Origin: Parapedobacter lycopersici_A
Lineage (GTDB): Bacteria > Bacteroidota > Bacteroidia > Sphingobacteriales > Sphingobacteriaceae
Assembly (NCBI RefSeq): GCF_040395035.1
Contig: NZ_JBEBRB010000013.1
Span: 1 to 51,014, forward strand
Direction of reading: 5' to 3'
DNA length: 51,014 bases
Position 1 is the first letter of the stretch; each line of letters begins with the position of its first letter. The notes under the pieces were generated by a model, which worked only from the letters and a program-made list of their open reading frames with translations, was not told the DNA's origin and searched no databases. This document shows, piece by piece, positions 23,177-33,279 of the stretch. A program made the translations under genes and the position numbers.

Positions 23177-26100
23177 ATGAGTAATACTCCGCTACCTATC
23201 CCGCGCAAAAACATCCTGATCACGGCTGCCGCTGCAGCGGTGGTCATCGCGGCGGCCATCTTTACGATATGGAAATACAGCCAGGCCGATACGGTAAACG
23301 CAGGCAATACGGCCTTTGCCAAATACATCGAAGGGTACACTACCGGGGTGATCTCCCGCGAAGGTACGGTGCGGGTACGGCTGGCCACGCAGGTTAATAC
23401 CCTGCACCAGCCCAATCAGGAGGAAAGCCGCAAACTTTTCGACCTGAGTCCTTCGGTCAAGGGCAAAACGTATTGGATAGATGCACGTACCGTTGAATTC
23501 CGGCCGGACAAGCCGTTCGAACCCGGAGAAACGTATGTCGCAACCTTTCAGTTGGACCAGGTGGCCGACGTCAGCGAAGCGCTTAAGCAGTTTACGTTTG
23601 ATTTTAAGATCATTGCGCCATCTTACCTTGTCGAATTCGACGGCCTGAAAGCACAGACCGGTAACTCGACCGACCGGATGAAATTTACCGGAACAGTACT
23701 GCTTGCGGATGTGGAGGAACCGGCAGCGGTGGAGAAAATCGTAAATGCCACCTATGGCGGCAAAGCGACAGCCATCAGCTGGCAGCACCAGCCCGGGTCG
23801 CGTACTGCGACATTTACGATTGATTCACTTGTCCGCGGCAAACAGGCCACTAAGCTGATGCTGGCAATCGATGGCCGGCCAATAAGGTCCGAAAAGCAAA
23901 GCAAAAAGGAAATTGAAGTACCCCGCTTGGGCGATTTCAAGGTACTGGATGTCCGTGCCGTGCACGAACCGGAACAGTATGTATTGGTGCAGTTCTCCGA
24001 TCCCCTGCTGGTTGCCCAGAACCTCGATGGCCTCATCCAGATCAGTGAAACGAATGACACCCGCTATACCATTGATGGCAGTGAGGTAAAAGTATATGCA
24101 CCTGATTTACTTGAAGGCAGTTATTCCATTGCCATCAATGAAGGGGTGGAAAACATCAATTCCCAGAAAATCAGTACGGCTTATGCGGCCAACATAAATT
24201 TCGAAAACAGGCTGCCCGCGGTAAGCATACCGGGTATGGGTACCATACTGCCGGGTTCCGACCGGCTGACCATGCCCTTTGAAGCGGTCAACCTGCGGGC
24301 GGTGGATGTAACCATTGTCAAGATCTTTGAAAACAACGTACCGCAGTATTTCCAGAACACCTACGACAGCAAATACGAATTACGCAGGGTCGCTAAGCCC
24401 GTAGTACAGACGACCATCGCGCTTGACACCGACAAGAGTGTCAACCTGCGGCGAAAAAACCGGTTTTCGCTGGATATCGATCACCTCCTTAAGACGGAAC
24501 CAGGGGCTATCTACCGGGTACTTATCGGTTTCCGGCAAAGTTATTCCATCTATCCCTGCAGCGATCAGGACATGGAGGCCATCCGGGAGGCCGAGGAAGC
24601 GTATCAGGGCAGCTATTATGCCGATAATATTGATGAAGACGACGAATTCTGGGCACGCTATAACAGCTATTATCCATACGATTACGATTGGGATGAACGC
24701 GACAACCCCTGCCACAGCTCCTATTATACGACGGATCGATGGGCCAGCCGCGACATGCTGGCATCCAATATCGGCCTGATCGTCAAAGGGGGCAACGACA
24801 ACAGCATGACGGTGGTGGCAACGGATATCCTCACGGCACAGCCGATGGCAGGTGTCGAAGTCAAGGTACTCGACTACCAGCAGCAGGTGATCCAGACGGC
24901 GACCACCGATAACGAAGGTTTTGCACGTTTCGACGTATCCCGCAAACCGTTTATGCTGATTGCATCCCGCCGGGATGAACGGGGCTACCTTAAATTAGAC
25001 GACGGTGCCGCACTTCCTCTCAGCCGGTTCGACGTGGGGGGCGATGTTGTTCAGAAAGGCATCAAAGGCTTTATTTACGGCGAGCGCGGGGTGTGGCGAC
25101 CGGGCGATTCGCTGTATATCGGATTCATCATGGAAGACCTTTCGGCTAATTTACCCGAAGGGCATCCGGTTACGTTTGAACTGTATAATCCCAAGGGACA
25201 ATTGAGCAAACGCCTTGTCGAATCCAAACATACCAACGGGTTTTACACCTTCCTTACCAACACCGAAAGCACCGCACCCACCGGCAATTGGCTGGCCAAG
25301 ATCAATGTGGGTGGCGCAACATTCCAGAAAACGCTGAAAATCGAAACGGTAATGCCAAACCGGCTTAAGCTCACCCTCGATTTCGGCAATAAAAAAATAC
25401 TGGGCAAAGGCACCGATACCAACATCGGCTTATCGGCAAACTGGCTGTTCGGAGCCAGCGGCCGGAACCTGAAAGCCCGTGTGGAGGCCACAGTGTCGCC
25501 CATGAAAACGGAGTTTCCGGATTTCAAATCGTATACGTTTGACGATCCTACACGTGCTTACGCAACAGAAAGCCAGGTGCTGTTCGACGGCACGCTGAAC
25601 GAACAGGGAAAGGCTGCGTTCTCTTCGGATATTTCGGCGGTCAATAACGCGCCGGGTATGCTGCGGGCCAGTTTCACCACGCGGGTGTTCGAGCCGGGCG
25701 GTAACTTCAGCATCGACAACGTGAGCATGCCTTACAGTCCGTACAACAGCTATGTCGGCATCCGTACGCCCGAGGGCGACCGCCTATCGGGCATGCTGCT
25801 TACCGATAAAGACCATGAGGTAAGCATTGTCATTGCAGATGCCAACGGCAAGCGGATCAGCGGAAACCGACGCGTACAGGTCGAGTTTTACAAAATCCGC
25901 TGGCAATGGTGGTGGAATCAGGAAGGAGAATACCTGGGCAATTTCACACAGGACAAATACAACCAGCTGCTCAAAAAAGAAACCATTACTGTACGGAATG
26001 GAACCGGCAAATGGAACCTCCGTGTCAACTATCCGGACTGGGGGCGCTACCTGATCCGTGTAGTAGACCCCGAGAGCGGACACGCGTCCGGCAAGACGCT

Positions 26101-28774
26101 GTATGTCGACTGGCCCGGATGGGCACAGCGCGAACAGCAGAACAATCCTACGGAAGCTTCCATGCTTTCGTTCACGTCGGACAAGGCGCAATACCGCGTG
26201 GGCGACGAGGTAACCCTGACCATCCCTTCATCTGAGGGGGGGCGCGGACTGATCAGTCTCGAAAATGGCAGCCGGGTGCTCCGGAGCTGGTGGATCGATA
26301 CCAAAAAGGGACAAACAATACACCGGTTCAAAGTGGAAGAAGCCATGGCACCTAATCTGTTCGTAAACGTGACCCTGCTGCAACCGCATGCACAGACCGC
26401 AAATGACCTGCCCATCCGGATGTACGGTGTAATACCGCTGATTGTAGAAAATCCGAAAACCCAGCTGAAACCCCGGATCGATATCGCGGAAACACTACGC
26501 CCGGAAACGAAATCAAACATCACAGTAACGGAAACGGGGGGCAAGGCCATGACCTATACCATCGCGATCGTAGACGAAGGGCTGCTTGACCTCACGCGGT
26601 TTAAGACCCCCGATCCGCACGCAAGCTTTTACGCCCGCGAAGCGCTGGGCGTAAAGTCGTGGGATCTGTTCGATCAGGTCATCGGAGCATGGGGCGGCGA
26701 CCTGGAGCGGATTCTCAGTATTGGCGGCGACGGTGACATCAACCGGAACGTAAATCCGGCGAAAGCCAACCGTTTCAATCCGGTGGTCAAATTCCTGGGT
26801 CCTTTCACACTCCGCAAAGGAGGCAAAAATACCCACGAATTCACGCTGCCCCAATATGTCGGATCGGTGCGGGCGATGGTTGTGGCCGGTCAGGACGGAG
26901 CCTATGGGTTCGCTGAAAAAGCCGTGGCGGTAAAGAAACCGCTGATGCTGCTGGCTACGCTTCCCCGGGTAGTCGGCCCCGGGGAAACATTTAAACTGCC
27001 CCTGACGGTCTTTGCGATGGAAGACCGCATTAAACAGGTACAGCTGCAGGTAACTGCCGGTGGCGGCCTGTCAGTTACAGACGCCAAACAAACGGTTTCG
27101 TTTGCCGAACCGGGCGAGAAAATGGCCTATGCCACCGTCAGCGCCGGCAACAGCACCGGGGTCGGCAAAATCAGAGCGGTTGCCAAAAGCGGCAATGAAA
27201 CGGCAGTTTACGAAGTGGAAATCGACATCCGTAACCCCAACCCGTTCGTTACCGCCGTCAGTGAGTCGACGGTTAAGGGCGGGTCCGACTGGCAGCAGGA
27301 GATTAAGCCGCTGGGCCCGGGAGACGGCAACAGCATGATGGTCGAAGTATCCACACTCCCGCCGATTAACCTGACCAAACGGCTGAGCTACCTGATCCGG
27401 TATCCACACGGCTGCCTCGAACAGGTAACGTCGGGCGTATTCCCGCAGCTGATGATCGACCGGCTGACGGCGTTGACAGCAGACCAGAAACGTGCGGTGG
27501 ACCGCAACATCAAAGCCGGTATCAACCGGATACGGGGATACCAATTGCCCCCGGGCGGTTTCGGCTACTGGCCTGGTGCCAGCGATGCCGATGAATGGAG
27601 TACAAATTACGCGGGCCACTTCCTGCTGGAGGCCCAGGACAAGGGATATGCTGTCCCGGCCGGCATGCTCGACGCATGGAAACGGTACCAGCAGCGCATG
27701 GCGCAGCAATGGGCGCCCAGTCAGTACAACTGGCGGGGCGGCGACCTCGTACAAGCCTACCGGCTGTACCTGCTTGCCCGGGCTAAGGTACCTGAAATGG
27801 GAGCCATGAACCGGCTGAAGGAATTCCCCTACCTGTCGGATGAAGCCGCATGGCGCCTGGCTGCGGCATATCAACTGGCAGGCCAGGGCATCGTCGCCGG
27901 TCAGCTGATCAAAGGCCGGAGCACGTCATCCAAACCGTATGACCACGCCGGCTATACGTTCGGATCCAACCTGCGCGACCAGGCCATGATCCTGGAAACA
28001 CTGGAGCTGATGGGCCGGAAGCAGGAGGCGGAAAAGGTGCTGCTGGCCGTGGCCGCCAGTCTGGGTAACGAAAACTGGTACAGCACGCAGACCACTGCCT
28101 ACGCCCTGCTGGCCATTGCCAAATTCGGTGGCGGTGCAACCGGCAAGAACAGTTTTACCTATACACTGAACGGCAAGAATACGCCGGTTGAAATGGAAAC
28201 ATACCTCCACCGGATTACGCTCGACGCAGCTAACCCGAACAACCGGATAGCCATCCGGAATCCGGGCGACAAGACACTGTATATCCGCGTGATCCGCGAA
28301 GGCCAACTGCCCCCGGGTGAAAACCCGCCGCTGGACAATCATCCCGAACGGCTTTCCATGACGGTACGGTATACCACGCCCCAGGGTGAGGTCATTAACC
28401 CCGCCCAACTGACACAGGGCACGGATTTCGTTGCAGTTGTGACACTCAAAAACACGGGAAACATGGGTACGTATGAACAGGTGGCACTGACGCAGATTTT
28501 CCCTTCGGGATGGGAAATTATCAATACCAGGCTCAGCGACAACGATACGGCTTTGCAAAGTGCCCCGGCAACGTACCGCGACATCCGCGACGACCGTGTG
28601 CTTACTTATTTCAATATCCAGCAGCAGGAAACACTGACCTACCGCGTGTTGTTGAATGCATCTTATACCGGCCGGTATTTTCTGCCACCGGTACATGCAG
28701 AGGCCATGTACGACAACCGCATAAGTGCGTCAACCACCGGCAGCTGGGTAGCGGTAACTCCCGAGCAGCATTAG
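23177..28774 (+). CDS. thioester alpha-2-macroglobulin family protein
   Basis: 1865 aa. A membrane anchor near residues 13-29 follows a short basic start, and no lipobox is present, so it is probably tethered in the cytoplasmic membrane facing the periplasm. Successive macroglobulin (beta-sandwich) domains fill about 50-1150, an acidic, Tyr-rich stretch (about 460-515) lies within them, and the thioester domain contains HGCLEQVTS with C1413 and Q1416 able to form the reactive thioester. Bacterial alpha-2-macroglobulins trap proteases attacking the envelope. The usual partner penicillin-binding protein 1C gene is not adjacent; instead ddl, a PASTA protein and mltG follow. Its stop overlaps the convergent ddl stop by 3 bp. 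Bait-region sequence cannot be judged here. Confidence 0.94.
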   Translation: MSNTPLPIPRKNILITAAAAAVVIAAAIFTIWKYSQADTVNAGNTAFAKYIEGYTTGVISREGTVRVRLATQVNTLHQPNQEESRKLFDLSPSVKGKTYWIDARTVEFRPDKPFEPGETYVATFQLDQVADVSEALKQFTFDFKIIAPSYLVEFDGLKAQTGNSTDRMKFTGTVLLADVEEPAAVEKIVNATYGGKATAISWQHQPGSRTATFTIDSLVRGKQATKLMLAIDGRPIRSEKQSKKEIEVPRLGDFKVLDVRAVHEPEQYVLVQFSDPLLVAQNLDGLIQISETNDTRYTIDGSEVKVYAPDLLEGSYSIAINEGVENINSQKISTAYAANINFENRLPAVSIPGMGTILPGSDRLTMPFEAVNLRAVDVTIVKIFENNVPQYFQNTYDSKYELRRVAKPVVQTTIALDTDKSVNLRRKNRFSLDIDHLLKTEPGAIYRVLIGFRQSYSIYPCSDQDMEAIREAEEAYQGSYYADNIDEDDEFWARYNSYYPYDYDWDERDNPCHSSYYTTDRWASRDMLASNIGLIVKGGNDNSMTVVATDILTAQPMAGVEVKVLDYQQQVIQTATTDNEGFARFDVSRKPFMLIASRRDERGYLKLDDGAALPLSRFDVGGDVVQKGIKGFIYGERGVWRPGDSLYIGFIMEDLSANLPEGHPVTFELYNPKGQLSKRLVESKHTNGFYTFLTNTESTAPTGNWLAKINVGGATFQKTLKIETVMPNRLKLTLDFGNKKILGKGTDTNIGLSANWLFGASGRNLKARVEATVSPMKTEFPDFKSYTFDDPTRAYATESQVLFDGTLNEQGKAAFSSDISAVNNAPGMLRASFTTRVFEPGGNFSIDNVSMPYSPYNSYVGIRTPEGDRLSGMLLTDKDHEVSIVIADANGKRISGNRRVQVEFYKIRWQWWWNQEGEYLGNFTQDKYNQLLKKETITVRNGTGKWNLRVNYPDWGRYLIRVVDPESGHASGKTLYVDWPGWAQREQQNNPTEASMLSFTSDKAQYRVGDEVTLTIPSSEGGRGLISLENGSRVLRSWWIDTKKGQTIHRFKVEEAMAPNLFVNVTLLQPHAQTANDLPIRMYGVIPLIVENPKTQLKPRIDIAETLRPETKSNITVTETGGKAMTYTIAIVDEGLLDLTRFKTPDPHASFYAREALGVKSWDLFDQVIGAWGGDLERILSIGGDGDINRNVNPAKANRFNPVVKFLGPFTLRKGGKNTHEFTLPQYVGSVRAMVVAGQDGAYGFAEKAVAVKKPLMLLATLPRVVGPGETFKLPLTVFAMEDRIKQVQLQVTAGGGLSVTDAKQTVSFAEPGEKMAYATVSAGNSTGVGKIRAVAKSGNETAVYEVEIDIRNPNPFVTAVSESTVKGGSDWQQEIKPLGPGDGNSMMVEVSTLPPINLTKRLSYLIRYPHGCLEQVTSGVFPQLMIDRLTALTADQKRAVDRNIKAGINRIRGYQLPPGGFGYWPGASDADEWSTNYAGHFLLEAQDKGYAVPAGMLDAWKRYQQRMAQQWAPSQYNWRGGDLVQAYRLYLLARAKVPEMGAMNRLKEFPYLSDEAAWRLAAAYQLAGQGIVAGQLIKGRSTSSKPYDHAGYTFGSNLRDQAMILETLELMGRKQEAEKVLLAVAASLGNENWYSTQTTAYALLAIAKFGGGATGKNSFTYTLNGKNTPVEMETYLHRITLDAANPNNRIAIRNPGDKTLYIRVIREGQLPPGENPPLDNHPERLSMTVRYTTPQGEVINPAQLTQGTDFVAVVTLKNTGNMGTYEQVALTQIFPSGWEIINTRLSDNDTALQSAPATYRDIRDDRVLTYFNIQQQETLTYRVLLNASYTGRYFLPPVHAEAMYDNRISASTTGSWVAVTPEQH

Positions 28775-29784
28775 GCCACGTCAGCGGCGGCCTTCAATGC
28801 CTGCTCAATGAGCTCGCCGTAGAAGGCGGATTCCTTCATGCCGGCCGCACGCACCTGCTGGGGGATAAAGCTTTGAGCGGTCTGCCCGGGAATGGTATTG
28901 ATCTCGATGAAGTAAAACCGGTCCGTGCCGCGGTGGAGGAAAAAGTCTACACGCACCATGCCTTTGCAGTTCAGCCGCAGGTAAATGGCCTTCACAATTT
29001 GTTCCACCCGCTCGCGCTGTTCCGGGCTAAGGTCGGCAGGGGTTACCTCTTTGGTCAGGCCCGGTGAATATTTGGCCTCAAAATCGAAAAACTCCCGATC
29101 GGTGATTACCTCTGTTACCGGCAGCACCACCAGTTCCCCGGCGCGGCGGTAAATGCCGACGGAAAACTCGCGGCCTTCCACAAATTCCTCCACAATGACC
29201 TGTCTTCCGGTATTCGCGGCATTGAATGCTTTTTCCACCGCTGCTTCCAGTTGGTCGCTCGCCGTTACCTTGCTCATCCCGATACTGCTGCCCCCGGCGT
29301 TCGGCTTTACGAAGTAGGGTAATGCCAGTCCGCTCAACAATGCTGTCGCCTCGCTGCGCTGCGCATCAAACAGCTGTACGGATTTGGCCAGGTGCAGCTC
29401 AGGGATGCCGTTAAGCACGGCTTTCGTATACGCTTTGTTCATGGTCAGTGCCGAGGTCAGCGTGTCGCACGATGTATAGGGCAGTCCAATCAGGTCCAGG
29501 TATCCCTGAAGACGGCCGTCTTCGCCGGGCGATCCATGAACCATGATGAACGCCACATCAAAACGGATGGTATGGCCAGCAACGGATAGGGTGAAATTTT
29601 CACGGTTTACCGGATATTTTTCTCCGTTTTCCGCCGGATGAAACCAGCCATCGGGTGCAATCACGACCGGATATACGTCGTATCGGGAAGCATCAAGCTG
29701 CCGGCCGACAAATTCGGCGCTTTTCAAAGAAACTTCGGCCTCGGCCGTGTATCCACCGGTAATTAATGCTATTTTTGTGCGCAT
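28771..29784 (-). CDS. ddl: D-alanine--D-alanine ligase
   Basis: 337 aa. ATP-grasp enzyme joining two D-alanines for peptidoglycan precursors. Clear motifs: ALITGGYTAEAEVSLKSAEFV at the N terminus, MVHGSPGEDGRLQGYLDLIGLPYTSCD, PYFVKPNAGGSSIGMSKV, IVEEFVEGREFSVGIYR and MVRVDFFLHRG...FYFIEINTIPGQTAQSF with the metal-binding Glu and Asn. Length is normal. Divergent from the PASTA gene (199-bp interval) and has its own good promoter. Its stop overlaps the alpha-2-macroglobulin stop. Confidence 0.96.
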   Translation of the reverse strand: MRTKIALITGGYTAEAEVSLKSAEFVGRQLDASRYDVYPVVIAPDGWFHPAENGEKYPVNRENFTLSVAGHTIRFDVAFIMVHGSPGEDGRLQGYLDLIGLPYTSCDTLTSALTMNKAYTKAVLNGIPELHLAKSVQLFDAQRSEATALLSGLALPYFVKPNAGGSSIGMSKVTASDQLEAAVEKAFNAANTGRQVIVEEFVEGREFSVGIYRRAGELVVLPVTEVITDREFFDFEAKYSPGLTKEVTPADLSPEQRERVEQIVKAIYLRLNCKGMVRVDFFLHRGTDRFYFIEINTIPGQTAQSFIPQQVRAAGMKESAFYGELIEQALKAAADVA

Positions 29785-29804
29785 GGTCGTTCGTTGAGTT
29801 CAGG

Positions 29805-29835
29805 CAAACATAGCTAAACTCATTTTGATATGCAA
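29805..29835 (-). promoter_or_regulatory. promoter of ddl
   Basis: Minus-strand TTG (29833-29835) and TATGTTTG (29805-29812) separated by 20 bases, a good fit to the Bacteroidota -33/-7 promoter, 20 bp upstream of the ddl ATG. Confidence 0.65.
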
Positions 29836-29983
29836 GCAGGGATCCGGACCGATCAGCTGGAAATTTTCAGGATATGCAGCCGGCAGGCACGGGGTGCCCG
29901 GTGGATGATAAATTATGGCGTTAATATTGCTATGACATACGCGATACGGATGTATCGGATAAATCGACAATGCAGGATTTGAT

Positions 29984-30742
29984 ATGAATAAATTCTTCCA
30001 ATACCTAAGAACGGAAACCTTCAGGAAAACCCTTATTGCGGCACTTATTGCCTTGGTTGCCTTCTTTTTAGTCATCTTTTTCGGGCTCAGGCAGTATACA
30101 CGGTATGACGAATCGATACTCGTGCCGCAGCTCAAGGGCATGCTGATCAACGAGGCGGTAGAGAAGCTCGAGTCACAGGGTTTCTCGTACGACCTGGATT
30201 CGGTATACCAGATGGACGCACGACCCGGACTGGTGATTGAGCAGGACCCGGATCCCAATACCAAGGTAAAAGAAAACCGGACGCTGTACCTGACGATCAT
30301 CACGCGTACGGCGCCCGAAGTTGCGTTTCCGGACCTTGTGGAAAAAACGTTCATCGAAGCCCGGGCGATGCTCAACAGCTACGGCCTCAAACTGGGTGAC
30401 ACCACCTATATTCCGGACATTGCACGCGACGTGGTGCTGGATGTCAAATTCGGCGGGGAAAAGCTAAATGCCGGACGACCCATTCCCAAGGGATCGATCA
30501 TCGACCTGGTGTTGGGCGACGGCCGGGGAGCCAATGAAGTGCAGGTACCCGACCTAACCGGACTAACCCTGGAACAGGCGCGGTTCGCCCTCCGGGGCGT
30601 ATCACTGACGCTCGGCGCAATCAACTACATGGGTCCCGTGGTGGACAGCCTCTCCGCGGTCATCGTATCGCAGACCCCCACACCGGAAAATCCCCGGGTA
30701 AGCATCGGAACGCCCGTTAACGTGGCACTGACCAACCAATAA
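29984..30742 (+). CDS. membrane-anchored PASTA-domain protein
   Basis: 252 aa. A single membrane segment (about 16-36) anchors three PASTA repeats outside the cytoplasm: roughly 47-110 (VPQLKGMLINEAVEKLESQGF), 113-182 (FPDLVEKTFIEARAMLNSYGL) and 187-252 (VPDLTGLTLEQARFALRGVSL). PASTA modules bind peptidoglycan stem peptides or beta-lactams, and in other phyla are attached to Ser/Thr kinases or penicillin-binding proteins; here they stand alone. Position next to ddl and mltG supports a cell-wall role. Stand-alone PASTA proteins beside ddl are typical of Bacteroidota. Precise function unknown. Confidence 0.92.
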   Translation: MNKFFQYLRTETFRKTLIAALIALVAFFLVIFFGLRQYTRYDESILVPQLKGMLINEAVEKLESQGFSYDLDSVYQMDARPGLVIEQDPDPNTKVKENRTLYLTIITRTAPEVAFPDLVEKTFIEARAMLNSYGLKLGDTTYIPDIARDVVLDVKFGGEKLNAGRPIPKGSIIDLVLGDGRGANEVQVPDLTGLTLEQARFALRGVSLTLGAINYMGPVVDSLSAVIVSQTPTPENPRVSIGTPVNVALTNQ

Positions 30743-30775
30743 TCACCAATAAGGAGCCCCAACCAAATCAGTCAT

Positions 30776-31822
30776 ATGGGAGAAAAAAAGAAAGGGAATA
30801 TTGTCAAGATCAGCGTAGCCGTGCTGATCGTCGCTGTTGCAGTCGGCGGCTTTATTGCATTTAAGTTTTACCAGCGTTTTTTTGCACCCAACGTCACCGA
30901 CAGGGAAACATACCTGTATGTTCATTCCGGCTGGGACTTTGAAGACCTCATAGCCAGCATGGGCCAGCTCGGAATCGTGCAGGATACCGCATCTTTCCGC
31001 TGGGCGGCTGAAAAAATGGATTACCCCGGCCGGGTCAAAGCCGGTAGGTATAAGCTGGAACCCGGCACAAACAACCGTACGTTAATCAATAAGTTAGGCG
31101 GCGGGTTTCAGGATCCGGTGCAATTGCGGTTCGCAAACGTTCGGTTAAAGGAAAATTTCGCGGCGCTGCTGGCCAGCCAGCTGGAACCGGATTCCCTGGC
31201 GTTTATTAACCTGCTTAACAGCGACAGTGTAGCGGCGAAATACGGGTTTACCACCCAGGATTTTTTCAGCATGTTCATCCCCAACACGTATGAGGTGTAC
31301 TGGAATACCTCTGCGGAAGGCTTCATCGACCGGATGGCTACGGAGTACAACAAATTCTGGGACGATGGACGACGGGCAAAAGCGGCCAGCCTGAACCTCA
31401 CCCCTTCGGAAGTCAGCACGCTGGCTGCGATCGTCAAGGGTGAAGCCCTTCACGTCGCCGAAATGCCCACGATCGCCGGGCTATACATCAACCGGCTGCA
31501 CCGGGGCATGCTGTTGCAGGCCGACCCTACAGTCATTTTTGCCGCCAATGATTTTACCATCAGGCGGGTATTGTATCGACACCTGGCCCTGGATTCGCCC
31601 TACAACACATATAAATACACCGGCCTCCCCCCCGGCCCCATTATGATGCCCAGTATCGCGTCCATCGATGCCGTACTCAATTATCAGAAGCACGACTACC
31701 TGTATATGTGTGCGAAAGAAGACTTTTCGGGCTACCACAATTTCGCGGTAACGCAGGCCGAGCATAACGTCAACGCCCGGCGGTTCCAGCAGGCCCTCAA
31801 TGAACGAAATATCAAACGCTAA
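30776..31822 (+). CDS. mltG: endolytic transglycosylase MltG
   Basis: 348 aa. YceG-like lytic transglycosylase cleaving nascent glycan strands next to the synthesis machinery. One membrane segment near residues 11-29, a LysM-like sub-domain (about 40-110), then the catalytic YceG domain with E223 in VKGEALHVAEMPTIAGLYINRL aligning with the catalytic Glu of E. coli MltG, followed by GMLLQADPTVIFAA and PYNTYKYTGLPPGPI. It starts 33 bp after the PASTA gene, and its stop overlaps the thioesterase start (TAATG). Assignment is secure. Confidence 0.95.
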   Translation: MGEKKKGNIVKISVAVLIVAVAVGGFIAFKFYQRFFAPNVTDRETYLYVHSGWDFEDLIASMGQLGIVQDTASFRWAAEKMDYPGRVKAGRYKLEPGTNNRTLINKLGGGFQDPVQLRFANVRLKENFAALLASQLEPDSLAFINLLNSDSVAAKYGFTTQDFFSMFIPNTYEVYWNTSAEGFIDRMATEYNKFWDDGRRAKAASLNLTPSEVSTLAAIVKGEALHVAEMPTIAGLYINRLHRGMLLQADPTVIFAANDFTIRRVLYRHLALDSPYNTYKYTGLPPGPIMMPSIASIDAVLNYQKHDYLYMCAKEDFSGYHNFAVTQAEHNVNARRFQQALNERNIKR

Positions 31823-32229
31823 TGTTTACCTTTGAAACAAAAGTAAGGGTTCGATATGCGGAAACCGACCAGATGGGTTATGTTTATTACGGCAATTATG
31901 CTACCTATTATGAGATCGGCCGCGTAGAAATGATGCGTAGCCTCGGCACATCATACAAGGCACTGGAGACGGGCGGCGTCATGCTTCCTGTGCTGGAGAT
32001 GCAAACCCGGTTTATCAAGCCGGCCAGATACGATGAGGAGCTGGTGATCCGGGTGCATTTAAGGGAAATGCCGACTGTAAAAATCGCATTTGACTATGAA
32101 TTGTTTAACGAAGCAGGCGAACTGATCAATACCGGCAATACGACGCTGGCCTTCATCGACATGAAGCGCAATAAGCCCTGCAGGGCACCCGCAGATTTTA
32201 CCGAACGCCTGCAACCCTATTTTGGATAA
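31822..32229 (+). CDS. acyl-CoA thioesterase, YbgC/4HBT family
   Basis: 135 aa, hot-dog fold. The N-terminal motif RYAETDQMGYVYYGNYATYYEIGR contains the conserved Asp and the YxNY segment of 4-hydroxybenzoyl-CoA thioesterase-like enzymes. Cytoplasmic hydrolysis of short acyl-CoA is the expected reaction; the natural substrate is open. One base overlaps with the mltG stop, so translation is coupled; yihY follows 5 bp later. It is probably in the PASTA-mltG-thioesterase-yihY operon. Confidence 0.92.
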   Translation: MFTFETKVRVRYAETDQMGYVYYGNYATYYEIGRVEMMRSLGTSYKALETGGVMLPVLEMQTRFIKPARYDEELVIRVHLREMPTVKIAFDYELFNEAGELINTGNTTLAFIDMKRNKPCRAPADFTERLQPYFG

Positions 32230-32234
32230 CAAAC

Positions 32235-33227
32235 ATGAGTTGGGCACACCGCAATTTACTGAAATTCAAACCCTACTATCAATTTTTGGAGTGGACGAAG
32301 GTCGTGGTGCTTCCCGGTTTCGGCTCCCTACCGCTGTATACCGTTGCCACCTTTTTTTTTCAGGAAATTGCCCGGGAATCAATTCTCAACAAGGCTTCTT
32401 CACTGGCCTATAATTTTATGCTGGCCATTTTTCCGGGAATCATTTTTTTATTTACGCTGATCCCCTACATCCCCATCACGAATTTCCAGGAAAAACTGCT
32501 TGATTTCATTGAAGTCGTTATGCCCCATAATGCTTTCCTTGCTGTGGAGACTACGCTCGAGGACATCGTGCGGAACCAGAACAGCGGGCTCCTGTCGGTC
32601 GGTTTTATCCTGGCGACCTTCTTTGCCACGAACGGGGTGGGTTCGCTGATGCTGGCCTTCAATAAGGCTTCCCTGGTCAGGGAAAGCCGCAGCTGGGGGC
32701 GCCAGCGAGTGGTAGCCATTGGGTTAACCATCATGATCATCATTGCATTGGCTATCGGCATGACCATATTTACCGCCGCTGGATACATCATCGGGTATCT
32801 CCGTGAAAACATCCATATCAATGCGGCTTTCTGGGGTTTTGTTATTGCTGCTTCGCGATGGCTAATCTTATTCGGGATTTACTTTCTTACGGTCAGCATC
32901 CTATATAAATTCGGACCTGCATCATCAAGACGGTGGAAATTTTTCAGTCCGGGCGCCATGCTGGCGACCATATTGGCCATTCTTACCTTCTCGGGCTTCG
33001 CATTTTACATCAACCAGTTCGGCACGTATAACAAACTCTACGGCTCCATCGGTACACTCATTGTGATCATGATCTGGATTTACCTGAACTCCCTGATCCT
33101 ACTGGTCGGTTTTGAATTAAATGCCGCCATCGCGCTGTCCAAACAAAGCATTAAAATCGTCAAACCCCGGAATTACAACACGTTCAAAGCGAGTCAGCAG
33201 GCTGCCCAGGAACATAAAACCCACTAA
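32235..33227 (+). CDS. YihY/virulence factor BrkB family membrane protein
   Basis: 330 aa, about six membrane segments (roughly 60-85, 125-150, 165-195, 205-235, 240-265, 270-295). Family motifs include ASSLAYNFMLAIFPGIIFLFTLIPYIP, the NGVGSLMLAFNKA loop and YGSIGTLIVIMIWIYLNSLILLVGFELNAAI. The family was once annotated as RNase BN but is now regarded as inner-membrane proteins of unknown function. It starts 5 bp after the thioesterase gene and ends the operon; the 11-bp array begins about 50 bp after its stop. Confidence 0.92.
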   Translation: MSWAHRNLLKFKPYYQFLEWTKVVVLPGFGSLPLYTVATFFFQEIARESILNKASSLAYNFMLAIFPGIIFLFTLIPYIPITNFQEKLLDFIEVVMPHNAFLAVETTLEDIVRNQNSGLLSVGFILATFFATNGVGSLMLAFNKASLVRESRSWGRQRVVAIGLTIMIIIALAIGMTIFTAAGYIIGYLRENIHINAAFWGFVIAASRWLILFGIYFLTVSILYKFGPASSRRWKFFSPGAMLATILAILTFSGFAFYINQFGTYNKLYGSIGTLIVIMIWIYLNSLILLVGFELNAAIALSKQSIKIVKPRNYNTFKASQQAAQEHKTH

Positions 33228-33279
33228 TGATCGGCGGATCACGGACGATTGCCCTCCGTTGCATTCCAAATGGGCCTGC

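Noticed and set aside
24550..24720. Acidic, Tyr-rich stretch in the alpha-2-macroglobulin as an inserted or foreign module
   Set aside because: Similar acidic/aromatic stretches occur in other Bacteroidota members as far as I recall; frame and codon use do not change there.
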